NCBI RefSeq assembly: GCF_050908995.1
Contig: NC_135119.1
Span: 1,240,001-1,304,000 of the forward strand
Direction: 5' to 3'
Length of the DNA: 64,000 nt
Origin: Andrena cerasifolii
Taxonomy: Eukaryota > Arthropoda > Insecta > Hymenoptera > Andrenidae
Below are positions 1-12,500 of the stretch, in pieces (the first letter of the stretch is position 1; each line of letters starts with the position of its first letter). The notes beneath the pieces are model-generated. The model was not told the origin of the DNA. It made no database searches and worked only from the letters and a program-made list of their open reading frames with translations. The translations under genes were made by a program, and so were the position numbers.

Positions 1-190
1 TGCCGCGATTTGTGGCAAAAGCGAAGTAGACAGAGAAAGAAACTGTAAAAAAGAAAGAGACAGAAATCCTGACAGAAAGAGATAGAAATAGTGACAGAAA
101 GAGAGATAAACGTTTTGCCACAAATGGCTGCGGTTGTGCCGATCACTCCCTGAAGGATCATTACTCTGACATAGTGATCCTCTAGGGAGT
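1..190. repeat. Two small inverted-repeat structures at window start
   Basis: A 13-14 base motif (TTTGTGGCAAAA near 9-20) recurs inverted near 113-125 (TTTTGCCACAAA). It brackets a purine-rich stretch built on imperfect GACAGAAAGAGA repeats, which looks like a very short foldback element. Directly after it, 141-199 is an imperfect hairpin whose ends both read as GATCACTCCCT and its complement. No coding potential is seen. Positions 200-740 are AT-rich and hold no gene I can recognise. Confidence 0.45.
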
Positions 191-746
191 GATCGGAAAA
201 TGTGTAAACCATGTTGCCCTAAAGCGGAAGTCCCAAATCGGCGGGCACATTTTAAAAGAATAATAGTAAAAATTAATTTCTTACAATAAACATGAAAGTA
301 AATAAATTTGTTTTAACATATTTATATTTAGAATAATAAAAACAATCGAATGACTTCAATTTTATACATACATTTGAAATGAGTAATATCTATATAAAGA
401 AGAATACAAAATAGTAAGTTTTTCCAAACATATTTATTTACCAATATTTAAAAATAATTAAATTACTCACATTATTTATATTTCTTTGTTATTAATTACG
501 TTGCAAATAAAAGCATATTGAAAAACTGATTTATTTAATGTTATATCGGCTTTGATTTCGGCATGAATCAGAAAACAGAATATCGTTTTCCATTTCTTTT
601 CGTAACGTTGATTCGAATTATAATTTTTTCCGCTTTTAGTCATTGGTTTGCCTAATAAATTTTCATATATGTGTATATAGTTATATACAATAAATTAATA
701 ACCTTAGTACAAGTAAAAGGAACTTTGTTCATTCATAAAAATATAG

Positions 747-1075
747 ATTAAACAGTGAGTCCTGCAGTGAGGAGCGGAAATTACAGGAATGATCAACTAT
801 TTCGCGGAGGGGGAATAACCAATCAATGCCAAGATGGGAAACGAAACGGCGCCACCGTCAAGCCAAGCCAAGCTAGGCAACCCAGGGCCAACCACTGTTG
901 CCGGGGAATCGATTGTCGACGCTGGTTGACTGCGGCCACACTTGACGTGACTAGTTGACTTGGCTTGACGGTGGCGCCGTTTGTTTCCCACCTTGACATT
1001 GATTGGTTATTCCCCCTCCGCGAAATAGTTTGATCATTCCTGTAATTTCCGCTCCTCACTGGAGTCCTGGAACTC
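747..1075. mobile_element. Foldback/MITE, ~330 bp
   Basis: The left arm (about 757-872) and right arm (about 955-1069) are near-perfect reverse complements. They share the outer motif GAGGAGCGGAAATTACAGGA and an inner motif GGCGCCACCGTCAAGCCAAG. The short open frames here (755-1059) are mirror images of each other through the palindrome and are not genes. The superfamily is not assigned because no clear target-site duplication is visible. Confidence 0.7.
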
Positions 1076-1660
1076 GACTCATGTACATTCGGAAATATTT
1101 TTCACTCGTGCACTGACGGGTTAGCTTTATCCTAAATTTGATCTCATAAATATTCATACTTACATGATACGTTTTTATTTTAACTTACAAAATCTGATTT
1201 CAATGATAAAAAAGATTAATTTTATTAATCACTTTATTTTTTTCACTTCCAATGCATGCACACGTTCGCAACACTTCGCACGTTCAAAGATCACAAATAG
1301 GTAAATTGACGCCTCAGTATTGGGATCTGACATGGGGGCGGGGCCTAGCCAAGATGGCGCCGATATGGGTACAAGATACATGTGTTGTATATACGATAAT
1401 GTAGTTTTTTGTGAAAATGTTTATTTCTATGCAAAGTATTTGTGATTGGGCAGGTTCAAATCCCGCTCAGCGGAATTTTTGCAACGGCACGAGAACAGGC
1501 AGGGATTGATGTGTACCCAACGAGCGCTTCTACTTTCCGCCACCAGATGTCATGGTGATGGATGTCAGATCCCAATTAAATGAAGTTTGCTGCTGATCCC
1601 ACTTTTCGCTCTATGTTGTGGAATCACGTAGTAAATTCGATGTAATGTAGTAAACCCACC
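1076..1660. other. No gene; B-box-like tRNA fragment
   Basis: This stretch has no supported coding sequence. At 1451-1467 the string GGTTCAAATCCCGCT matches the RNA polymerase III B box (T-loop) of tRNAs. I see no A box or cloverleaf upstream, so this is at most a fragment of a tRNA-derived repeat. Confidence 0.35.
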
Positions 1661-2574
1661 ACTGCCCCTATATAACCTGCCAGCAGATTGTGCAGTTTAT
1701 TAAATAATTAATTCTACTTATTTTCAAAAATATTTATTCTTTCTTTAATAATATACAAGATTGATGATTACAATTGTTAGAAAATAATAAGTAGCGCATA
1801 TAAACCCGAAGAAGAACATTCAACATTTACATTTACAAATCCATATAGGTACAGTACGTCCCGTAACTAGTGGTACCTATTAGGTGCGATATCAGAAAAT
1901 TTTCGATATTTTTTTGTGTAGAATCACCATATTCCGTTAATGCTGAAAACAAATAGAATATTAGTATGAAAGTAAACGTAGCGTATGAATACACAGGATA
2001 CATGCGATACTTACTTCAGCTCCTGCGAACATTAACATTCATAAGAAAACATGTGTTAAATTATTATCTATGAAACAAGACGGTAAACATTCGCACTACG
2101 CGCATAACCCTACTTTTCTGTCTTGCAGATAATGTGAGGACAGTATTATCAGTCGTTGCTTAAGGAGGTTCGATACCTCACTTGCGGGGCAGGCGGCGAG
2201 AGGGGTAAGCCTATGCTTATACATGGGAGCTCTGCAGTGATACCAATCTTAGATAAAAAAAAATTATGTAGACAAAAATGTTATTTACATGTCTATTCCT
2301 AATAAAATTATTACTACATATTTTGTTTTGGAATTCAATTAAACTCAAAGTAAGTTTAATGCAGCTAGAAACACAATATTTTCATTCAAAGTAGCGTAAA
2401 ATATGCGAGTGAAATGCGGCAACGTCGCTTTGCGTCCATATTTTTTTCTCTTTCCATCTCACACTTGTGGCGTCCTTCCGCGCGTTCGTACTGATTCGCA
2501 ACAAATTACTAAATACATGTTTACAGCTTGGTAGTGTTTTTACCAATTTTTACTGTATCCTTTGTAGAAGTATA

Positions 2575-2993
2575 CATGGTATAGATGACTACCCGGCGTA
2601 CAGCGTTGCCACGTTTCAAACAGTTCCTTCAGGCAGTTCCAAAAATACGCACACATTGCTGTTTATTTATTCAATTATCTAATAAACCATACGGTTCATG
2701 TCCGATTTTCTTTTTTAGAATTTCATAGGAATACTTGAGCTTTTCATTGCAACATTTTTAGGAGTTTCTCACTATTTTTAAGGACTCTGTGTAACATTTT
2801 ATAGAAATTTTATCGCTTCTCCCATAACAGCCTGTTTATAAGAGCGCAACTTTGATTTCAATTTTTTCAAAAACCATGCGGTCAATCGACTTGAAATTTT
2901 GACACAATGCGGACTACACTTTGAACATTAGATTAAAACACTTTTCAAAGATTTCTCATTATTTTTTCTCCGGTATCGAACGTCCTTAAGACT
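2575..2993. repeat. Dispersed repeat, copy A (inverted partner at 36166-36573)
   Basis: About 400 bases here are the reverse complement of 36166-36573, with perhaps 85-90% identity judged by eye. Shared landmarks are the strings CGGCGTACAGCGTTGCCACG and TCAATCGACTTGAAATTTTG. Neither copy has a conserved open frame. Confidence 0.65.
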
Positions 2994-3267
2994 AAGATCG
3001 TCTTAAGCATGCGGCATCCTCTACTAGTCTAGTAGATTAGTAAAGGATGCCGGATGTTTAACCCCTCAACGACCACCTCCGTATCTGGTACGGACCCTCC
3101 GTTTTCCACTGGTCGCCCGCCTCTGTATATCGTACGGACCTTAAAGCCGTATTTCCAATACCGACCGGAAAAATAGTGGAGGTTTTCGTTCCGAGGGCCC
3201 GGGCCTCACGGTCAGTTTTTCGTTTCAGGGGTCGGTCGTTGAGGGGTTAAGACGATCTTAGTCTTAA
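2986..3267. mobile_element. TTAA-flanked MITE (185 bp) inside a second TTAA-ended inverted repeat
   Basis: The inner element (3062-3246) is bounded by TTAA at 3058-3061 and 3247-3250. Its terminal inverted repeats are CCCCTCAACGACC and the complement, typical of piggyBac-like MITEs. It lies between 21-bp inverted copies at 2986-3006 and 3247-3267, each starting and ending in TTAA. A hairpin (GGCATCCT to AGGATGCC, 3013-3052) sits just left of the inner element. Confidence 0.65.
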
Positions 3268-3671
3268 GTAACAACTGATAATACCGCCCAGAATCTCGAT
3301 TTCTGTGACGTAGATAACTGAAAATTATTCAATTCCATAATTACGTTCGCTTTCTGGATACTCCGAGATGATTGGTCTGGACATTGATGCTTAGAACTGC
3401 GTCTTATATACGCGGATATCGGAATATTCTTCGAACGTTCCTTTTTAAAGCACAACGGATCAAACACAATGTAGCGGTACAATGGCTACGCTCGGATTGG
3501 CTGCGCCATAGTACCGAAATTCGTGATTGGTCAAGACTCTACGTCCAGTTTGCGTTCGTTTTCGAATTCTGAGATAGCAGTCGTGGCCAGGGTTGCCTAA
3601 AGACACTATAGTGTCTCTAGGGTTGCCAGGTGTACTGAATAAATGAGGGTGTACTGACCTATATGACGTCG

Positions 3672-3900
3672 TCATTGAGCTCTAAACAAACCAGAAAAGT
3701 GCACAGAGCAATAGCAGCCGGTCCGAGAAAGAGGGGAGATAACGGGTAAACCTATCTCTGTTTTACAACAGGCTATGGATGTATAGTGCATGTAGTAAAA
3801 TTACCCGCGCAAAACATACATACATAGCACAGTACGCTGTCGCCTCTACTTTTTCCCACTGCTGTTCACTCTCCAGGTACGTTTAGAGCTCAATGGACGT
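3672..3900. repeat. Foldback repeat, copy A (partner at 37985-38285)
   Basis: The ends carry CATTGAGCTCTAAA and its complement, so the unit is itself a small inverted repeat. Its interior matches 37985-38285 in reverse orientation; the shared strings GGTCCGAGAAAGAGGG and TGTTCACTCTCCAGGTA are visible in both. It is non-coding. Confidence 0.55.
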
Positions 3901-4530
3901 CGTACATATCTTCTTTTTGGTCGTACGATGTAGGAGAAGGGGAACACTTATATTTGGTTGGTGACGCCGTGACGTCATACCAACACTAAGCCAATCCAAG
4001 CCTAGTGACGTCATATATGCCAGTACGGCGTACTGAACGACCTTGCAACCATGGTTGTGGCAGTCAATGGCAGGGACAGTGAGAGGCAGTCAGTGCCGGC
4101 AAAACCGAAAAATATTCCAAGTAATTCCAAGCATCAATATCCAGACAAATCATCTCGAAATATCCAGAAAGCGAACGTAATTATGGAATTGAATAATTTT
4201 CAATTATTTACGTCGCGAAAATCGAGATTCGCATTAACTGCAAGACAGAAAAGTAGGGTTATGCGCGAAGTGCGAATGTTTAGCGTTTTGTTTCGTAGAT
4301 AATAATTTAACACATGTTTTCTTATAAATTTTAATGTTCGCAGGAGCTGAAGTAAGTATCACATGTATCCTGTGTATTTATACGTTGCGTTTACTTTTAT
4401 ACTAATATTTTATTTGTTTTCAGCGCTAACATAATGCGGAATATGGTGATTCTACACAAAAAAGAAGCTGAAATGTAGAAAATTTTCTGATGTCGCACCT
4501 AATAGGTACCACTGGTTACGGGACGTACTA

Positions 4531-4902
4531 CCCTGATAGCCAGATCTGGGCAGCAGAATCTGACGTCAGAACTGCAGCAGTCTGTGTCCGCATTTGGCTG
4601 CGTTCTGATGTGCAGAGCCTGAGGTGCAGTGCCTGATGTCAGATCGACAGCAGATTTCGCCGTCTGATAGGCACAGCAACAGCGCCATCTGTAGGCAATT
4701 GCTTGGTAATTCTGGATCTCAGATGGCGCTGTTGCTGTGCCTAGCAGACGGCGAAATCTGCTGTCGATCTGCTGTCGATCTGCTGTCCATCTAACATCAG
4801 GCACTGCACCTCAGGCTCTGCACATCAGAACGCAGCCAAATGCGGACACAGACTGCAGCAGTTCTGACGTCAGATTCTGCTGCCCAGATCTGGCTATCAG
4901 GG
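4531..4902. mobile_element. 372-bp near-perfect palindromic MITE
   Basis: It is bounded by TA at 4529-4530 and 4903-4904. The two arms (about 4531-4690 and 4720-4902) are almost exact complements, starting CCCTGATAGCCAGATCTGG. A diverged half-copy lies at about 5190-5362 and ends with the same GGCTATCAGGG motif followed by TA. The open frames over 4499-4919 run through both arms and are palindrome artefacts. TA flanks suggest a Tc1/mariner-type mobiliser; no transposase is present. Confidence 0.75.
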
Positions 4903-5418
4903 TATATATGCATTTGTAAATGTAAATGTTGAATGTTCTTCTTCGGGTTTATATGCGCTTCTTATATTATTTTCTAACAATTTTAATCACCAATCTTGTA
5001 TATTATTAAATAAAGAATAAATATTTTTGGAAATAAGGAGAATTAATTATTTAATAAACTGCACAATCTGCTGGCAGGTTATATAGGGGTAAGGATACGC
5101 CTACATTAATAACGGTACATTTGCATTGGTGTGTAAAGACGGCCATGTGATGTCACGCGTAGGGAATTGTCGGGCAATTTTAGCATTCAGATGGCGCTGT
5201 TGGATGTGTCAGACGAGCAGTAGGAGCTGCTGCAGATCTGCTGCCGATCTGCCGTCTGACCCTGGCAGCAGGCACTGCACCTCAGAACGCAGTCAAATGC
5301 GGACACAGATGGCTACGGTTCTGACGTCAGATTCTGCTTCCCAGATTTGGCTATCAGGGTACTTATAAGAACTTAAATAGTAGTTTATAAAATATTTAAC
5401 AATAACGGGCATGTTTAA

Positions 5419-5815
5419 TCCTTCAGCGTGAAGGCTTTCTGCCCAGAACAGTACCTAAGTAGCTATGGAATGAATTGCATTGGTCGAAACCTTAACCTTT
5501 GCTGTTACGGCGTTACTGCATAGCAGACCTGAAGAAGTATTGTCACACCTCCTAATCTAACCAATTGGACTTGCATCCTTCCCAAATGGCCACTCTCTTG
5601 GAGAGGCCCTTTTCACGGCAATATCTCCTTCCCAAGGCGTGCAGAATGTATATGAGAAGAGCACAGCACGCCTCGAATTCGGGTGTCCAATAGACTTTGG
5701 TCCCAAACCCTATTCGCTACGCCTCCGCTTCACGTCCCTTGACGACCGGTGCTCGTCATACCGCCGTTGCGGACAGTTTTCCTACGACTACTAATCGTCA
5801 TACCACGCTGAAGGG
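5419..5815. mobile_element. TTAA-flanked MITE (piggyBac-like)
   Basis: TTAA at 5415-5418 and 5816-5819 flanks terminal inverted repeats TCCTTCAGCGTG and the near-exact complement CACGCTGAAGGG. The interior of about 400 bp has no convincing frame. The TTAA target and short ends fit piggyBac-type non-autonomous elements. Confidence 0.65.
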
Positions 5816-5819
5816 TTAA

Positions 5820-6714
5820 AGTCATTGATTTTTTAAATATAATACCATTAACATTACGATTCTTCTAAACATTTCAGCAGCCTAATGAGTATGATACCAG
5901 TTTTGCACTTATCGGCTCACAGAATGAATCTGTTCCATTTGGATTTATACAGACAATAATATTCCATGATCATATGTATCGCATTTTACTCTTGACTGGA
6001 TTATTGAATAGGCCGCGGCGGCCCTGTTTAATTTTAAACTAATAATTCTTTAATATGTATTGAGGAGATTAGTTGTCGATTTATGTAAACCTCTATTATC
6101 TCATTATGCTTCTAATACCGCAAAGGAAAATTGATTTCTATTTACCAATTCGGTAAAAATTGACATTAAATAAAATAATTGATTTGTTAGAATTTCGGGG
6201 CCGTTATGGCCCCATATATTCAGCTTATAGCACGAAACTTTCCTTTACAGTTTAGCCTTTACTAACGAGATTTGTTTATCTCGCGCATTTTCATAAGTAA
6301 ACATAGACCATTCCGTATTATGTCTTTGATATTACTCGTAAACATTTATCACCTACTTTTGTTTTCTGATTTTTAATAGGTGCTTTTCTATATGTATATC
6401 TATATTTATTAATTATTATTTTATAAAACAATCGTCGTTTTACAGAAACTGTTGCATAGTAAATGGAATAAAAAGGTCATTTTACGAATACGAATGCGGG
6501 GCCGCAGCGGTCGCAGAGGTCCCACTTTTAAATAAAATGAAGGGGACACTTAAGAGTTAAAGTTATTTTGTTCGGCATTTAGAATGAAAAGATAAAAACA
6601 GTAAAATTAGAATTCCCGGAAGTTGCCATATAAAAACATTCGTTTAAAAAAAACCGTTTACACATTCCCGAAATGTGCGCTATTTTCTAAAAACTAATTT
6701 AATAGCTCCATAAT
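5820..6714. other. AT-rich gene-free stretch
   Basis: I see no coding frame, RNA gene or strong repeat here, only AT-rich sequence with isolated GC patches. Confidence 0.5.
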
Positions 6715-6822
6715 ATTTATATCAGCGCTGTTCAAGGTAGCTTACGCGTAAGCTCGGGGTTCTCCCACTCTCGTCCGCGTTGTCAGGGATACCGCGCGAC
6801 GCTAAAGAGGCGACCGCGACAG

Positions 6823-8997
6823 CAGCGATGCCAGAATTTTGGGTTTTCGCCCACGGGCGCTACCCCCCCCCCCCCCCTGCACGACTAAGCGTACCCCCTC
6901 CTAGCGCCTGTACCGCACCAGAAAAGCATACCCGCCCCTCCATCCGTGTGCAGTATGCGCTGTCTGGCCGGCACGAGACTTCGTTTTACCGACATCGAAG
7001 TGCTTGGGGCGCAAAAGTCTACTTATTTTTCTTTAATTATTCTCTAATTTATCTTTCTATATTCTCAGAAGACTAAAGGCTTGAAAACTGTTAATTTGCA
7101 AAGCATTTTCAAAGCTTTATTTGCTACTAAACATGTGATTCCTTTCTGGCTTGTACCGCACCATTGCAAGCGTACCCTACCTTCTGTCCGTGTACCGTAC
7201 GCGCTGCCTGGCCAGCGCTCTCCACCGAGAATTCATTTCACCAAGGTTCAAATCCCGATGCAAAGATTCTAGGATGGACTCTTTAAAATTCACGTCACAA
7301 TGAACAGTTACAGAATCGGTGATTTCCGTTTCAGGTAAGCTAGCCGCCCGCTCTGCTATTACGGCCGACCCACCACATTCTCGTGGTTTCCATCAGGCAA
7401 ATGCACAATTTTCTTAAATAATCAACGGGCAAATAAGCAGATACAGTGTTCCTCGGATTATAGAGAAATAGCGACCGCGAATAGCGACCGGGAAATGCTA
7501 CATGATCTGAGACAGTAGTTTGGGTCCTCGCCCGAACCATCTGACAAGAAGACTGAGCGATGTAAGCCGGGAGTGAGTGACATAGCGCACCAGCGGATGA
7601 CCCTCGATCAACAACGACTTCAGTTATCCAGTATAAAATATGAAAATTTTCATATTTCTCATTACAGTTTGATCAGAGTATTGCCGATGGATTGGTGAGT
7701 TTATGTCGACGACAATAAGTTCAAACACGAACCAATTCGGTCTATTTTTCATTATGAAAACACGTTTAGAATTTCAGTTTTCCACAGATTAAACGGAAAA
7801 CACGTTTACTAAAAATGGACCAAATTTGTCCATGTTTGAATTCATTTTCATCAGGAAATCCTAAAAAATCCATTGGTAATACTTTGACGAACATTTATCA
7901 GAAGAATGAACATTTTAGTTTTCTGTACTGGGTATTTTACCTGGCCTAGTGATGAGATTTCGGGCGGGTTTCCTCGCGCATGCGCGGCTTTTGCAGTACC
8001 GTATTTATGTTGGGGAGGCAAGTAACGCGTGATCAAGGTACCCCATGGGTGATCAAGGTACACCATTTTATCGAAACTTGTACTATACTGATGCTAAAAT
8101 TACCGGGCATACGCGAGATAACCCGCCCGAGATCTCATCACTGACCTGGCCCAATGGTTTTACTGCTCTCGGCAGTGAACGGGTGGCCTGCACGAGACCG
8201 CAGGTCCTCGCTCGCAGCGGTGAAGCAAAACTGTGGCGTGGGTAGGTCTTTCCCGATAATCCGGGGCCAAAAGCATTTCATTAACCCGATGAAGACTTTA
8301 TGTATGAACCCGATTAACACGAAAAGTGTGTCATTGATCATGAATGGGTTAGTAAAACTCTTCTGTAGGTATAAATGATATAACTGAGATTGGTATAAGA
8401 CCTGTCGATATTGGTTTAGAACCTCATTTCAGTAATCCCGGGTGTGAGTGGTAAGCGGACCGTAATAGCCGAGCCGGCGACTCGCTTACCTGAAACGGAA
8501 ATCACCGATTCTGTAACTGTTCATTGTGACGTGAATTTTAAAGAGTCCATCCTAGAAAGGAGCTTAAGTGGCATTTCAAGGAATTATTTCTGTTTATGTA
8601 TACAAAGGGCAGAAGACCAACATCGTACATTAGCCAGCTGCGAAAATTAACAGTTTTCAAGTTTTTATTCTACTGAGAATATAGAAAGAGAAGTTAGAGA
8701 ATAATTAGTGAAAAAGGTAGACTCTTCGCACCGGGATTTGAACCTCGGATTTTCTGTTTGCGACCCAAGCTCTGATCTCGGTGAAATGAATTCTTGGCGG
8801 AGAGCGCCGGCCAGGTAGCGCATACGGCAGACGGATAGAGGGAGGGGTTGCGTGTGTGTTGCGGTACAGGCGCTAGCAGGGAGTACGCTTGGTCGTGGAG
8901 AGCGGGTAGCGCCCGTGGGCGAAAACCAGCGTGGGGAGGAAATGCCGTACGCTGTAAGCTATTTAGCGGTGGGGGAACGCCACGATTCTGGCATCAC
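6823..8997. mobile_element. CAGTGATGCC-family hAT-type palindromic element (nested)
   Basis: Inverted ends CAGCGATGCCAGAAT and ATTCTGGCATCACT match the better-preserved copy at 24831-25894. The arms contain tRNA-like segments with B-box strings (GGTTCAAATCCC at 7247-7258; complement at about 8741-8752). The run of C at 6866-6880 lies in the left arm. Its own 8-bp duplication is no longer recognisable, consistent with age. All short open frames from 6780 to 9069 fall in the palindrome arms and are not genes. Confidence 0.65.
7947..8143. mobile_element. 197-bp hAT-type MITE with perfect 8-bp duplication
   Basis: A perfect ACCTGGCC duplication lies at 7939-7946 and 8144-8151. The ends are TAGTGATGAGAT and ATCTCATCACTG, followed inwards by a GGGCGGGTT-type inverted segment. 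The centre carries a direct repeat, TGATCAAGGTAC, twice about 20 bases apart. It is the innermost of three nested insertions. Confidence 0.8.
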
Positions 8998-9562
8998 TAC
9001 ATGAAAGTCCAGCCGCTAGCCTGGCTAGCCCGTCATGGGAGCCTTCGTAGCGTCGCGCGGTCTCCTTGACAACGGAAGTCACGCTGCGGAAAAGAAAGAT
9101 TGGAAGGGGAAGCAGGCGCATGAGGGGCCCCTACGCTGAACAGCACTGATTTATATTGTATAACCTTATTGAAAAAAATTAACGTATCTAGCACTTGTCA
9201 GATGTCTCTCGGTTTACGAAATTTGTGCGTTTCGAATTTTTTTCATAAAAAATACCAATTACATATAACAGTATGACATACATAATAAACGACTAGGAAA
9301 AAGCAAGTATTTGCGAGATATGTATAAATTGAAATGGAGTAGAAAATCTAAATTGCAGATTCATTTAGAAAATTGATATGGTCAACAATGTGAATAGCTT
9401 CAAATTTAAAAATACGATATTTAGTGTTGCATTTTTAAAATACGCGATCGAATATGAATTTCATATTTTTCGATTCTCTACACACATGCTGCACTGTTCC
9501 GTTGAAATCGATACGTAACACGTCATGGGGTTCTTTTAGTTGGGAAAAATTATTATTTGCAG

Positions 9563-12500
9563 GTGCAAGTGCCCAGCGCATGGAAATCTAGGAGGCACAC
9601 ACGTGCACGAGCTAGGGAAAGCTCGTAGTACAGTAGCAAATGCTACATCGTCGAAAGAATATGCCTTCGAGGTAAGCATACCTATTCAGAGTTAAAAAAG
9701 AAATACCGATAACTTTTCGCTACTGAGCCGCAAGCTTAATTATGTCATAGACTATGATTGTGAAATATACATAACATAAAAAACTTCAAAAAAGTAAAAA
9801 TATAATGCCAAATACATGAGAAAGTCGAGGACGAAAAAGAGTGTTATCAAATAAATCACAAAAAAAAATAGAAGATAATAATAATTACAATATAAAAAAA
9901 GATGTGAAATCAAAATGAGCTGCAAGTACATAGAGGTGCTTTCCACTCTTTCCAGCAGCGTGCAAAGGCGACACTGTGTAACACAATCTAAGATTCGGTC
10001 AAATACTCGGCGTGGCGAGGCAAGGTATTCTCAGATCATCAATACCCATACCTTCCCTCTCGCAGGCTTTCAGATAATTTGCCAATTTAAAGTTCTGATA
10101 ATATGAGCACATTTTTATTATATTGCGTTTTAAAATAAGTCTATAGTCGAATTAACGAAAGAAGGCGCCTGAGCGGCCCGTAGGCCGGCGCGCGTGGCTC
10201 GGGGGAGACCCAATGCCTGCTCCGTACTTCGTGCGACGTTGCCACGTTGTGTAGCAGATCGGACTTCTCTTTCTATCTTCAAGTGCAACTGTCTCTCTCA
10301 CTCGCTCGATAAAACAGATTCCTTCATCTACAAGTCACTCCACGCCAAATCGATCACATTTTTAGACTTTGATCAGAATGCATTATGTATTTTGTGAATC
10401 ACGTGAAATTATGGAAAGGTTTGAGTCATTGTATAACAGGTTTTGAACTTGGTTACAAAATATAGAGTTAATGAAATTCTTCATCGGTTAATAACAGCTC
10501 ATGCTGACGTTAATTTTCAAAATTCCATGCTCGAAAGCAGAATATTTCGTACGTAAAATTTGCAAAATAAAACTTTCGTTATAATTTTAAAAATTACAAA
10601 ATTAATTTTTCAATATAAAAAAGAGTATTAGAATAGCCCGCACTTTCTAGATTAAAATGAAAAAAGAATGAATTCAATACGATAAAGAGTTTCCGAGATA
10701 AAAATTCACACGTACAGCTCGGAATCATGAAAATAGGCAAAAATTGAACAAATTCAAAACCAGAGAAGTGGTGACTGAAATCCCTTCCTATATAATATTT
10801 CAGTTCGAACAAAATCCCTGACATCAAATGCAAAAAGTGATCGATTTGCCGTTGAATGACGCTAAATAGAATAAGAATCCTATGAGCCTGTATTCCTCGA
10901 CTTGTCCGCCATTGATTCTGTTTGGCGCGTGCCGCAATAGCCAATAAGATGCGACATTTTGTCAAATCTCTATGGAAAGGACGTTGGGTTTGCCCTCTGG
11001 AAGAGGATAGCAATATACACCCGACAAGGACAACGATTACTCTAGGCCCACAGCTAAGTAGTCGAAAGTCATTAGCCAAGGCGTAGGGAGCCGCGTAGGG
11101 GAAGCACCAATCGCGAGCCTGGAGTAGCGGCAACGTCGCAAATTCTGGCCCCGGTCCCAAGGCGTCTTCTTTCGTTAAACCGACTATAAGATCATTCATT
11201 GACACCGATACCTTTCCTCTCGTAAGATTTCAGATAATTTGTCAATTTAAAACGCTGACAAATATGTACACTTTCATTATCTTGTGTTTTTAAATAATTC
11301 TTATTCATTGACACCTTGACCTCGCCTGGCCACGCCAAGTATTTGACCGAATCTTACATTGTGTTACACAGTGTCGCCTTTGCATGCTGCTGGAAAGCAC
11401 CTTATGCAGCTCATTTTGATTTCACATCTTTTTTTATATTGTAATTATTATTATCTTCAATTTTTTTGGTGATTTATTTGATAATACTCTTTTTCGTCCT
11501 TGACTTTTTCATGTACTTGTTTATGAAAACATTTAATAAATACCGTTTTCATTACCAAATTTATCTTATAATTTAAAAAGCTATGGACCTTATATACGGT
11601 TTTGGACAGGTTTCCCCTACTTACAGTAAAAATATAATTGTAGTTCTGCAACAGTTGCGCTACACAACCGGCGTTTTTCGGCTTTCTTTGACGATTCTTA
11701 TTTTTCACAGTTTGGATTTTCAATTTAAACACCTGAAAAAATCTGAATTCTCTAATATGTAAGAAATTCGGCAAAAACCTGATTTTCTGTTTTTGCCCTT
11801 TACTACTCCCCGAGATACAAAGTTGAAACTTGCCACAAATGGTTCTCCTTTTATAAACTTTCGAATGACTTATCGCGAGTCGCATTCGTTTCAGGGGCAC
11901 ATTTAACCATCTTAACCGGCTAAACCCTCTGAACCAGCGAAGCCCCGATGGGCGGTCCGAGGGCCTGAGCATCCATAGCGTTTTCTACGAGTCGTACGGA
12001 AGGGGGTGCTCGAAGCCAATGAAGCGGCGGGCATGCAACGGATGGGGAAAACTCTAGTAGGTGCGTGTAGGCTCGTACCCTTAAGGTGAAATTCCACGGC
12101 GCGTGGCTCGCCGACTCACCAAGCCGTCTCGCCGAAGCTAGGCGAGCCGAGCCGACTCGCCGAGCACAACCGTGGAACTTCAACTTTACGGCCTAAAGGC
12201 TGCCGTTCCAATGGGCGGCTGGCGACTGCGCCACTAGTGCAAGGGAGGCACAGATACATACTTGTCCCTTACATTGGAATGGCAGCCTTTAGGTCTTAAA
12301 GGTGAAGTTCCACGGCCGTGCTCGGCGAGACGGCTTGGTGAGTCGGCGAGCCACGCGCCGTGGAATTTCACCTTAAGGGTACGAGCCTACTCGCACACTA
12401 CTAGAGTTTTCCCCATCCGTTGCATGCCAGCCGCTCCATTGGCTTTGTACACCCCCTTCCGCACGGCTCGTAGAAAACGCTATGGATGCTCGGGCCCCCA

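Larger units (their letters stand above)
1660..5095. mobile_element. Large interrupted inverted repeat (arms ~0.47 and ~0.84 kb)
   Basis: The left arm (about 1665-2135) is repeated in reverse complement at about 4255-5093. The outer ends read CCCCTATATAACCTGCCAGC and its complement. The right arm is longer because a 372-bp palindrome (4531-4902) has inserted into it. The region between the arms holds other dispersed repeats. A related end fragment recurs at about 41020-41180. No transposase frame is detectable, so this is a non-autonomous foldback-type element. Confidence 0.65.
6723..9148. mobile_element. hAT-type MITE carrying two layers of nested insertions
   Basis: The ends CAGCGCTG and CAGCACTG are flanked by a perfect 8-bp duplication, ATTTATAT, at 6715-6722 and 9149-9156, the hAT signature. 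The left ~100 bp and right ~140 bp match the intact 227-bp family member at 38292-38518 in reverse orientation. The roughly 2.2 kb between them (about 6823-8997) is a second insertion. It starts CAGCGATGCCAGAAT and ends ATTCTGGCATCACT, and that insertion holds a third element at 7947-8143. No transposase gene was found in any layer. Confidence 0.8.

Noticed and set aside
7597..7694. Candidate T3dh first exon (ATG 7597 to a GTGAGT donor at 7695 in the right phase)
   Set aside because: The 33-residue peptide does not look like a mitochondrial presequence, and the site lies inside a nested transposon. The phase match is a one-in-three chance.
8715..8785. Possible tRNA gene
   Set aside because: A B box is present, but I could not form a full cloverleaf with acceptor and D arms. 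It is more likely a tRNA-derived repeat segment.
10594..11205. 203-codon - strand open frame, also open in the copy at 41550-42116
   Set aside because: It lies inside a TA-flanked repeat. Differences between copies are mostly replacements, and no domain is recognisable.
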